A model generated the notes under the pieces. It was not told where the DNA came from. It saw only the letters and a list, made by a program, of their open reading frames with translations, and did no database searches. DNA of 6,463 bases from NCBI GenBank assembly GCA_934667175.1, contig CAKULN010000089.1, positions 1 through 6,463 on the forward strand. The letters are read 5' to 3'. This document shows, piece after piece, positions 1-5,980 of the stretch. Source of the DNA: an uncultured Bacteroidales bacterium (GTDB lineage: Bacteria > Bacteroidota > Bacteroidia > Bacteroidales > UBA932). Each line of letters begins with the position of its first letter. Within the stretch, counting starts at the first letter, position 1. The position numbers were made by a program, and so were the translations under genes.

Positions 1-429
1 GAGAAGTTCCTCTACAGCAAGGACTATCTTCTGAACCGTCTCGCCACTCTGACAGGCGGACGAGTGGCCGAGGAAGTCATCTGCCACACCTGCACGACAG
101 GAGCGTCGAATGACATCGAGAAAGCCACCCAGATGGCCAGATCGATGATAACAACCTACGGAATGAGTGACAAGTACGGAATGATGGCCCTTGAGACCAG
201 AGGCAATTCCTATCTTGGAGGAGGCTCGCGGTTGGCCTGCTCAGACGAGACTGCGGCCGACATCGATTCCGAGGTCCGAGAGATGATCGCCGCAGCCAAG
301 AAGAAGGCCACCGAGATCATCACCGCCAACATCGACAAGATGCACAAATGCGCACAGTATCTCCTTGAGAAAGAGACCATCACCGGCGAGGAGTTCATGA
401 AGATCTTCAACGGTGCGTTGACACGCTAA
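1..429 (+). CDS. ftsH: FtsH-type ATP-dependent zinc metalloprotease, C-terminal part (5' end outside window)
   Basis: The frame is open from base 1 and ends at TAA 427-429, giving 142 visible residues. The AAA+ ATPase domain and the HEXXH zinc site must lie to the left of the window. What is seen is the end of the M41 peptidase domain: LTGGRVAEEV at residues 18-27, then TGASNDIEKAT, whose Asp (residue 38, codon 112-114) corresponds to the third zinc ligand of FtsH, then YGMSDKYG, SDETA and the terminal KETITGEEFMKIF helix. FtsH is a membrane-anchored hexamer that degrades membrane and regulatory proteins. The tail after the last helix is very short. The GVAEEV GTG codon at position 64 is internal, not a start. 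The TGASNDI / YGMSDKYGMMALE / YLGG...SDETA pattern resembles clostridial FtsH more than the usual Bacteroidota housekeeping form (from memory of the family), so this may be an accessory or transferred copy. The gene converges on the CHAT gene with overlapping stops. Confidence 0.93.
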   Translation, partial: EKFLYSKDYLLNRLATLTGGRVAEEVICHTCTTGASNDIEKATQMARSMITTYGMSDKYGMMALETRGNSYLGGGSRLACSDETAADIDSEVREMIAAAKKKATEIITANIDKMHKCAQYLLEKETITGEEFMKIFNGALTR

Positions 430-3155
430 TCAAGAAGCATGAATCCTGCCCAGTAATATGGATCAGGGTAGCGTTTGCGGACAGCCGAGCGGGCTTTACG
501 GAAGGCATCGTGCATGTCATTACCTCCACGGACTAACGCACGGTAGAACTCGGTCATGAAGAGCGAGGAAGCCACATCACTGGCCTCACCGACATTGACA
601 AGAATATGGCAGACACCAGCTTTCTTGAATGCCCGCTGCAAACCATAGATTCCCTCTGGGGTAACGTGCCCGAGACCTGTCTCGCAGGCGGACAGGCAGA
701 CAAGGGATGTTCCGCTCAGATCCATAGCGGCGATCTCGGCGGCGGTAAGTCTTTGACCACCGGACATCACCAGACCGGACATATTCATGGTTTTTCGGTA
801 GACGCTGGATTTGTTTTCCCCGTCTTCTGGCTCATAGTAGAAACCATGAGTCGCCAAGTGGATCACGTCGGTGGATTTCCCGTCAAGGGCGAGGAATGCG
901 TCACGTGTCCCTTGTGAGCCGGAATATTCAGTGACAGAGTGTTTCTTGAGAGTTCTTGCTATGTCCTTCAGTTCTGATTCCGTGGCTGGCAAGGACGAAT
1001 GGGCATCACCATAGTCCAGATTCCCGAACAGGCTTGCCGTGAGGTGTTTTCCAGCACTTTTGACATTTTGCTTGATGGCCACCAAATCTCTGGCGGAAGA
1101 CAATCTTACCACATTGTAGACATCACCGAAGCACCTTCCGTCAGGCATCGGGAATGATTCGATCGGAATCAGATGGAAATGGCCTGAAGGGACAAAGTAG
1201 AGGTCGTCACCTGGATTGAGGTAAGATGAAAGCCTGTCTATCATGGTCTTGACCTCTGGGGATGAAAGCGTTTCGGAGAAATCAGAGCCTATCTCTACAT
1301 TCTCGCAGAGACGGACAAGCTCCGCATGGCCGTATCCTTTCCGGATGATGTACGCCGTGTATGGATGGGTGCCGTCATCCGACTTGAAATCGGCCATGTC
1401 CACAATCACATCATTATTGTCAAGCGAATTCTTAATCATCGATGCTCCAATGTTCAGGAATTCACCGGTTTCCCTGTACGCGGAACTCTGGACGGCAAGT
1501 TTCGCGTCCGCCACAAGCAAGTCCCCACAAAGGGCCGCGCTGGCCGCATGGTCCACTCCGGCACGGCTTTCCATCGCCGCCAGATTTCGCTGCATGCCCA
1601 TCAATCTGTAGAACAGAGCCTTGTCTTCGGATGTCCCGTCCCGCCGGATTTTATCTGAAGCGTCTATCTCGGAAGATAGAAGGAGACCTTTGGACAAAAG
1701 CAACGCCTCCCAGGCCGAATCCGAGAAGGCATCACCGGTGTGCTTGGCCTTAAGACCGAACGCTGTCATCGCAAATGTCACTTTCAGCATGTCGTCGAGG
1801 TAATGGTCTCTGGTCTCAGAAGGAAGAAAGCGAAGACGCTCGGTGATTTTCCTCGTCAGGCGTCTTTCAACTTCCATGTAATCGGAACTACCCTCCTCGA
1901 TTTTGCCCGAATATGCCCGTATGTTGGCAAGGTTAAGCAGGGCGGTTGTGGTGGCGTCTGACTCCTCGCTGTAGACCTTGCCGCAATATTCATAATAATC
2001 TGAATATAACGCTTCGCTTTCAGACAGGCGCCCGGCCTGATACAGCGCGGCGGCACGGAGAGGCACAAGGTTCATCCTCTCACGCAAAGCGTTCTGTCCG
2101 ACTGCCGCCATGGCGGAATCCACAGACGCGTAAATGTCCGCCGCATTGTTCCACCGCCCCAGTCGTCCGTTCAGCATCCCTTTGAGCATCAAATGTCTGG
2201 CGTTCAAGATCGGATCTTTCATCGGTACTCCTCCGTTTGCCATTATCGAATCGGCATAGGACAGACATCTTGCGGTGTCCAAACTCTTCTCATAGACTTC
2301 GGCGATGTTGAAATATGCCAGCCCCAGATCCTGATTTCCGCCAGCCTTCAGAATGTCAAGCATCCTCTGGCTACAGTCAAGTGCGTCTCCAAATTCCTTT
2401 CTGGACATGGACAGATGGCGCAACTTTCCGAGGACTGCGTACAACTCATTGTCGTGACCGGAATTGTCAAGCGTCCGCAAAGACTCCCGGTACAAGGTTT
2501 CCGCCTGCGAGGCGTGGCCTGCATTCAAAGCATTGTCAGCCAGGATGACACCACATTCCACCTTTGTCATCGTGTCAGTGGTGGCACGCATCAAGGAGTC
2601 CACCTGGACGAACATCGGAGTGATCCGATCCACCATTCCGTATTTGGCATAAATGGCGTACTTGTTCTTGATGATGTCCAGCGTCTCTGTGTCCATTCCC
2701 GGCTGAAGCTTGGCATAGGCTGTGTCGAGGCACTCCAGAGCGCCATCCAGATCCCAGCGATGCTCCTTCAAATACGAAAGCAGCGTCAATGAACTGACCG
2801 CCCAAGCCTGTTCCCCGGCTTTACGATACCAAACCAAAGAACTGTCCAACGCGCTCTCGGCCTCAGCGAATCCGCTCACGTCCATCTTGTCGGTGGCCTC
2901 TTGGTACCAGCTCAGCCCAAGATAGCGGCAAAGGGTCACGCGCAGCGATGAATCGGCGAACGGCAAGGCGACGTTAAAGAATTCACGGCCTTTCATGTAG
3001 TCGGTCTGGAACGCGTTCACACCAGCCTTCAGCATCTCATTGGCATAGTCCAGAGAATCCTTGACCGGTTCCTGCGCCCGGACTGACATGGACATTGCCG
3101 CGAACAAAAAAAACGCCGCGACGGACAGCATACGTTTATTCATACGTTTATTCAT
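426..3155 (-). CDS. Exported TPR-CHAT protein (caspase-HetF-associated-with-TPR protease)
   Basis: This 909-residue protein has three parts. Residues 1-28 form a signal peptide: basic start, hydrophobic LSVAAFFLFAAMSM, cleavage probably after VRA. Residues about 35-560 are helical and TPR-like, with repeated A/L/Y-rich helix pairs such as RAAALYQAGRLSESEALY. Residues about 577-909 form a CHAT domain: HLATHG with catalytic His770, LSACETG with catalytic Cys824, and the usual ending YYWAGFMLLD. CHAT domains are clan CD cysteine proteases related to caspases and separase; the TPR part normally binds partner or substrate. The catalytic pair is intact, but the SLW-V-D segment usual after the Cys block is changed to NVGEASD, with Gly in place of the conserved Trp. 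The start overlaps the end of the membrane-protein gene by 8 nt (ATGAATAA). A 12-bp tandem duplication gives further in-frame ATG codons at 3143 and 3131, so the exact start is uncertain by up to 8 residues. It is the last gene of the caspase/sigma operon. Export is inferred from the signal peptide; the substrate is unknown. Confidence 0.95.
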   Translation of the reverse strand: MNKRMNKRMLSVAAFFLFAAMSMSVRAQEPVKDSLDYANEMLKAGVNAFQTDYMKGREFFNVALPFADSSLRVTLCRYLGLSWYQEATDKMDVSGFAEAESALDSSLVWYRKAGEQAWAVSSLTLLSYLKEHRWDLDGALECLDTAYAKLQPGMDTETLDIIKNKYAIYAKYGMVDRITPMFVQVDSLMRATTDTMTKVECGVILADNALNAGHASQAETLYRESLRTLDNSGHDNELYAVLGKLRHLSMSRKEFGDALDCSQRMLDILKAGGNQDLGLAYFNIAEVYEKSLDTARCLSYADSIMANGGVPMKDPILNARHLMLKGMLNGRLGRWNNAADIYASVDSAMAAVGQNALRERMNLVPLRAAALYQAGRLSESEALYSDYYEYCGKVYSEESDATTTALLNLANIRAYSGKIEEGSSDYMEVERRLTRKITERLRFLPSETRDHYLDDMLKVTFAMTAFGLKAKHTGDAFSDSAWEALLLSKGLLLSSEIDASDKIRRDGTSEDKALFYRLMGMQRNLAAMESRAGVDHAASAALCGDLLVADAKLAVQSSAYRETGEFLNIGASMIKNSLDNNDVIVDMADFKSDDGTHPYTAYIIRKGYGHAELVRLCENVEIGSDFSETLSSPEVKTMIDRLSSYLNPGDDLYFVPSGHFHLIPIESFPMPDGRCFGDVYNVVRLSSARDLVAIKQNVKSAGKHLTASLFGNLDYGDAHSSLPATESELKDIARTLKKHSVTEYSGSQGTRDAFLALDGKSTDVIHLATHGFYYEPEDGENKSSVYRKTMNMSGLVMSGGQRLTAAEIAAMDLSGTSLVCLSACETGLGHVTPEGIYGLQRAFKKAGVCHILVNVGEASDVASSLFMTEFYRALVRGGNDMHDAFRKARSAVRKRYPDPYYWAGFMLLD

Positions 3156-3648
3156 TGGTTTTCAAAATTTTAGTTTCTAATTCATCGAGTCTTGACAAGA
3201 CGTCCTTGATGATGATCCTTGAATATTCAATCTCCTCATCGGAAGTAGTCGGCTCTGACGGATGGAAGATTTCCATCGTGTCCGCCGCTATCGCCTGCCG
3301 GGTTTCCATGATCCTTTCGCTCGCCCCAGCCATGTCACCGACCTGAATGAGCGAGTCAATCTTCTCAAGGACAGCATCGTAAGACAGAGCGCCCCTAAGC
3401 GCCGGCTCTTTCCGGACAGTCTCTGAAGGATTCCGCCAAAACAAGATCACGCCCAACGCCACGCAAGCAGCGGAAGCCAGCGAAATCATCATAATTCTGG
3501 CGCGGCCGCTTTTCCTTGAATATCCAGACGAATATTCATTCTCCCATCCCTTCATCTTCTCCCGCTTTTTCGCGATGTCCCTGACCGCATCGGCTATGCC
3601 GTCAGTCAAGGCATCTTTGGGTGTGTTTTCCATCTCTTTCATATTCAT
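3148..3648 (-). CDS. Single-pass membrane protein, unknown family; candidate anti-sigma-like partner
   Basis: This 166-residue protein belongs to no family I recognise. Residues 1-51 are hydrophilic and end in the basic stretch SRKSGRAR. Residues 52-71 (IMMISLASAACVALGVILFW) form one strong transmembrane helix. Residues 72-166 are charged and helical. By the positive-inside rule the N-terminus is cytoplasmic and the C-terminal 95 residues face out, which is the topology of membrane anti-sigma factors, though no zinc-binding HxxxCxxC motif is present. The extracytoplasmic juxtamembrane segment contains several basic residues (R72, R79, K80, R85), possible cut sites for a caspase-like protease. 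The gene starts 5 nt after the sigma-factor stop and overlaps the CHAT start by 8 nt. Its place between sigma and protease genes suggests that it links them; that role is inference. Other in-frame ATG codons (3642, 3633) could be the true start. Confidence 0.85.
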   Translation of the reverse strand: MNMKEMENTPKDALTDGIADAVRDIAKKREKMKGWENEYSSGYSRKSGRARIMMISLASAACVALGVILFWRNPSETVRKEPALRGALSYDAVLEKIDSLIQVGDMAGASERIMETRQAIAADTMEIFHPSEPTTSDEEIEYSRIIIKDVLSRLDELETKILKTNE

Positions 3649-3653
3649 GCGTT

Positions 3654-4301
3654 TTATCGGTTGTCATATTCAGGAATCTTGATCCCCGCTTCGGCGAATT
3701 TGTCGAGAATCCGCGCCCTGAGGACCGCCATGCACTTGGATTTCGCACTCTTGACTCCGTTATATGTCTTGCTTTCAGGGCGTTCCTCCTGGATCTGCTC
3801 CAGCGTCATGTCGTGGTAGTAGAACATGGTCAGAATCTCCCGGCATCGTGGAGCGAGCAACATGACCGACTGTTTGATTATCATTTTCCGCATGGCGTCC
3901 TTGTCGTCGGCCCACCAGAGGACGCTGTCGTCGTCAAGCTCGCCGGCGATCAGCAGAATCTTCCCTTTCGACCTAAGGACCTCATGGTACAGGTTCTTGG
4001 CGATCCGCAGGAAATATCCTCCCAAGTCGGGAACCTCCGTCGCCTGCCCGCCTCGTCTGGTGGCATAGACCTTCCCGTCATTTACGAATATCTGTCCGTC
4101 CGCGATCTTCTCCCACAGAAGCACAAACGCATCCTGAAAGAGATCCTTCCTCTCCGCTTCCGAAAGATGCTCGAAATTAGCGGCTTGCCTGTCGAAACGA
4201 TCGCGGCATTGCAAGTACAGGCGCTTCTGGACCTCCTCATTTCCGGAATGGGCCCCTTCAACGCATCTGCGATCAGAATATTTTCCAAAAGGCCAAGTCA
4301 T
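3654..4301 (-). CDS. ECF-like RNA polymerase sigma factor (second sigma, inside the operon)
   Basis: This 215-residue protein has the two-domain layout of ECF sigma-70 factors. Region 2 covers about residues 20-111, with LFQDAFVLLWEKI (54-66, core-binding helix) and GGYFLRIAKNLYHEVLR (94-110, -10 recognition helix). Region 4 covers about 147-197, with LAPRCREILTMFYYHDMTLEQIQEE followed by the recognition helix around YNGVKSAKSKCMAVLR. There is no region 1 or 3, and the linker of about 35 residues is Asp-rich. It should bind core RNA polymerase and direct it to a specific promoter set. Its ATG overlaps the caspase stop codon (TAATG), which implies translational coupling, and it is followed 5 nt later by the membrane-protein gene. 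Activity is probably controlled by a partner protein, and the adjacent membrane protein is the best candidate (inference). Confidence 0.9.
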   Translation of the reverse strand: MTWPFGKYSDRRCVEGAHSGNEEVQKRLYLQCRDRFDRQAANFEHLSEAERKDLFQDAFVLLWEKIADGQIFVNDGKVYATRRGGQATEVPDLGGYFLRIAKNLYHEVLRSKGKILLIAGELDDDSVLWWADDKDAMRKMIIKQSVMLLAPRCREILTMFYYHDMTLEQIQEERPESKTYNGVKSAKSKCMAVLRARILDKFAEAGIKIPEYDNR

Positions 4302-5185
4302 TATCTTTTGAATATTTCCGAGAAACGCCGCTTGTCCGTCTCTCCGGTCAGGACGGGCGTTTGCGGGTACCTCCCTTTCACATCGCTCCTTTGGTAGTAA
4401 GCGTCAAGCGTCCGCACCAAGGTTTCATTATCCATTCCCCTCATCTCCGGCCAAAGTGCGTACAGAGCCCGGGTAAGCTTGCCATGTCCGTCCGGATGCT
4501 CCTGATTGAGCTGATAGTCAAGGCATGAGCTGAGGGTCAGCCACCGCTCCGGAACCTGCTTCCTTTTGTTCGCCCTATGCTTCCCCGGGATGATGAAGTT
4601 GTCATACACGCCGCGCACTGTGCCACCGCTTTTGGCGGGTTTCCTTGTCGAGTCCCCCGCATGACACGCGTCGACCACCACGGCGATCACTCCGCGCTCC
4701 CCTACCTTTTTACGAATATTCGTGAGCAACACCCCGATCTCGTCATCGCATAGATGTCTTTCCCCATGATCCTTGTCGCAGTACTTCCTGTAAGCGTCAT
4801 AAGGGATCCACGACTCGTCCCAGCCGTCCTCCTCGTCGCCATCTACGTCGGTCATCCGCTGCCCGTGGCCCGAGAAATGAATATACACCGTGTCGCCTTC
4901 AGCGCATCTTTCCGCCAAGGCCTTGAACTCCCCGACAATGGCGGATTTGGTCGCTTCCACTTGCACCAGAGTGACAATGTTGCGGAAACTGTTCAGTTTC
5001 AGCATCTCCACTACCATCTTGACATCCCGATCCCCACCTATCCTGATCCACTCCGGATCCTCGTAAGTCCCGATCCCAATGACCAAAGCCCGTCTTGTCC
5101 CGGCAAGGGAAGACAGGCATAATGTCATCAGCAACAGTATTAAGGTGGTTTTTCTGTAATCAGTCACAATTATATTATCTGTCAC
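4301..5185 (-). CDS. Caspase family (C14, metacaspase-like) protease with signal peptide
   Basis: The 294-residue product has an N-terminal hydrophobic segment (TTLILLLMTLCLSSLAG, 13-29) that fits a signal peptide cut near residue 29. The p20-like core follows: RRALVIGIGTY (31-41), YIHFSGHGQ with catalytic His107, the acidic block DVDGDEEDGWDES (113-125; such blocks occur near the Ca-binding site in metacaspases), and VVVDACHAGD with catalytic Cys174. A basic loop (KHRANKRKQ, 202-210) resembles the processing region of metacaspases. The C-terminal YPQTPVLTGE is also usual for the family. Both catalytic residues are present, so activity is expected, probably after Arg/Lys as in bacterial metacaspases (family knowledge). 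The start is a GTG at 5185, with an in-frame TAA at 5194-5192; GTG at 5167 (codon 7) would give a more compact signal peptide. No Shine-Dalgarno is visible. This is the first gene of the sigma/membrane/CHAT unit and overlaps the sigma gene by 1 nt. Confidence 0.93.
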   Translation of the reverse strand: MTDNIIVTDYRKTTLILLLMTLCLSSLAGTRRALVIGIGTYEDPEWIRIGGDRDVKMVVEMLKLNSFRNIVTLVQVEATKSAIVGEFKALAERCAEGDTVYIHFSGHGQRMTDVDGDEEDGWDESWIPYDAYRKYCDKDHGERHLCDDEIGVLLTNIRKKVGERGVIAVVVDACHAGDSTRKPAKSGGTVRGVYDNFIIPGKHRANKRKQVPERWLTLSSCLDYQLNQEHPDGHGKLTRALYALWPEMRGMDNETLVRTLDAYYQRSDVKGRYPQTPVLTGETDKRRFSEIFKR

Positions 5186-5197
5186 TTGGCTTTAATG

Positions 5198-5298
5198 CTT
5201 TCGGCCACTAAACTCTACTCACTTTCGGTCTCTGAGTTCTACTCACTTTCGGGCACTGAGCCATACTCACTTTCGGTCACTGAGCTTGTCGAAGTGCC
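5198..5298. repeat. 24-bp tandem repeat ending in a TGAGCTTGTCGAAGTG hairpin-type element
   Basis: Three complete 24-bp units run head to tail at 5198-5221, 5222-5245 and 5246-5269, each of the form CTTTCGG-YCACTRARYY-CTACTCA with a few differences. A fourth begins at 5270 but after CACTGAGC continues as TTGTCGAAGTGCC. The last copy can form an imperfect hairpin (GG-t-CACT ... AGTG-CC). There are no spacers, so this is not a CRISPR. Because 24 is a multiple of three, the plus strand shows a spurious 8-residue repeat (YSLSVTEP-like). I recall TGAGCTTGTCGAAGTG as a recurrent intergenic sequence in Bacteroidota genomes. The array lies in the leader of the caspase operon, 13 bp from its GTG. Confidence 0.85.
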
Positions 5299-5321
5299 GC
5301 CCCAGCAAATCACATCCTCCG

Positions 5322-5329
5322 CAAAGATA
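5322..5329 (-). promoter_or_regulatory. Candidate Bacteroidota -7 box for the caspase-sigma-TM-CHAT operon
   Basis: The minus strand reads TATCTTTG, a perfect match to the Bacteroidota primary-sigma -7 consensus TAnnTTTG, 8 nt after the stop of the first sigma gene. No TTTG -33 box is seen at the expected 19-21 bp distance. Transcription from here would give a leader of about 130 nt that includes the tandem repeat. It could equally be read by one of the local ECF sigma factors. Confidence 0.4.
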
Positions 5330-5336
5330 ACGTTTT

Positions 5337-5870
5337 TTATCCGATTCTCTTCCTTTTCGCCGAAGACAGATAACATTCCCTGAACTGAACGATCGCCCGA
5401 TGCCTGATGTTGTAGACATTCGGCACACTGGTATTCCAAAGCTCCGCCACCTCCTTAGCCTCGTACCCACGCAGAACAAGCAGATTCACCGCCTCCGCAT
5501 ACCGAGGATTAGGCATGGCGTCAAGAGCCATACGCACATCCACCCGATCCGTCACGTCCTTAGACGAACAGGATGTCCACTCATCCGGACTCTCCCCCGG
5601 CAAAGTGGAGAACCACCTTCTGTGCCCGATAAAGAACCGCCATGCCACTGTCGACAACCAAGTCTTCAGCGAGCACCCGTTCCGAGCGTCGAAAGTCCTA
5701 AGCCTCCTCCAGTCATCCTGAGCCAGAAAGAGATAAAGCTCGCTGACCATCTCATCGAATTCCACACGCCCGTTGAACACCCTGTGCCGGATAGTTTCCA
5801 ACATCCCCCTGAGTTCACCATAAAAGAACCCTACGATGATCTCCTCATCGTAAAAATCTGACAGTTTCAT
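5337..5870 (-). CDS. ECF-like RNA polymerase sigma factor (first sigma, upstream of the caspase operon)
   Basis: This 177-residue protein has sigma region 2 at about residues 15-85 (EFDEMVSELYLFLAQDDWRRLRTFD at 38-61, then SLKTWLSTVAWRFFIGHRR) and region 4 at about 118-166 (NPRYAEAVNLLVLRGYEAKEVAEL, then the recognition helix around NTSVPNVYNIRHRAIVQF). The domain order and length match minimal ECF factors. It differs clearly from the second sigma factor in the operon, so the two are not a recent duplication. The ATG at 5870 is the only reasonable start, because an in-frame stop lies about 30 nt upstream. That start codon lies inside one arm of a 15-bp inverted repeat, with an AAGGGAG purine run in the other arm. 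The gene is 151 nt upstream of the caspase gene, separated by tandem repeats and a candidate promoter, so it may be co-transcribed or act as a separate upper tier. Confidence 0.9.
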   Translation of the reverse strand: MKLSDFYDEEIIVGFFYGELRGMLETIRHRVFNGRVEFDEMVSELYLFLAQDDWRRLRTFDARNGCSLKTWLSTVAWRFFIGHRRWFSTLPGESPDEWTSCSSKDVTDRVDVRMALDAMPNPRYAEAVNLLVLRGYEAKEVAELWNTSVPNVYNIRHRAIVQFRECYLSSAKRKRIG

Positions 5871-5905
5871 AAGAGTAAAATTACTTTGTTTACTCCCTTA
5901 TGAAA
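5865..5905. promoter_or_regulatory. Long inverted repeat covering the start codon of the first sigma gene
   Basis: The left arm TTTCATAAGAGTAAA (5865-5879) is matched by TTTACTC-CC-TTATGAAA (5889-5905): 15 complementary pairs with a 2-nt bulge and a 9-nt loop. In the sigma mRNA the ATG (5870-5868) is inside the 3' arm and an AAGGGAG purine run is inside the 5' arm, so folding would hide both. It could be an RNA switch on translation, or a DNA operator for a dimeric repressor or autoregulator. Confidence 0.65.
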
Positions 5906-5944
5906 TTTCAGCTGGATTGTAACCCATCGATCCTCGAAATTTTT

Positions 5945-5952
5945 CAAGAATA
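5945..5952 (-). promoter_or_regulatory. Weak candidate -7 box upstream of the first sigma gene
   Basis: The minus strand reads TATTCTTG, five of six defined positions of TAnnTTTG. It would give a leader of roughly 65-70 nt containing the whole inverted repeat at the sigma start. No matching -33 box is visible and the site partly overlaps a GAATATTC palindrome, so the call is tentative. Confidence 0.25.
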
Positions 5953-5980
5953 TTCATATAAAGTCTTTTCGCGGATAAAC

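Noticed and set aside
64..429. A separate 121-residue protein starting at GTG 64
   Set aside because: The frame is open to the left edge and the preceding residues continue the FtsH M41 domain, so this is an internal codon of a partial ftsH.
1243..1658. Overlapping plus-strand open frames of about 110-120 codons
   Set aside because: They are antisense shadows within the CHAT gene.
2193..2792. 199-codon plus-strand open frame
   Set aside because: It lies antisense to the TPR part of the CHAT gene, with low-information composition and no supporting motif.
3621..4397. 258-codon plus-strand open frame
   Set aside because: It lies antisense to the sigma factor, whose conserved region 2 and region 4 motifs are clear; the plus frame has no recognisable domain.
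5198..5298. CRISPR array
   Set aside because: The 24-bp units are directly joined with no spacers, and no cas gene is present.
5186..5383. Plus-strand open frame with an 8-residue repeat (YSLSVTEP-like)
   Set aside because: It is the translation of the 24-bp intergenic tandem repeat, followed by antisense of the sigma gene; nothing else supports a protein.
5239..5479. Minus-strand open frames overlapping the end of the first sigma gene
   Set aside because: They are out-of-frame readings of the sigma gene that run into the repeat; a small leader peptide there is not supported, since the ATG after GGAGG at about 5317 is followed at once by TGA.
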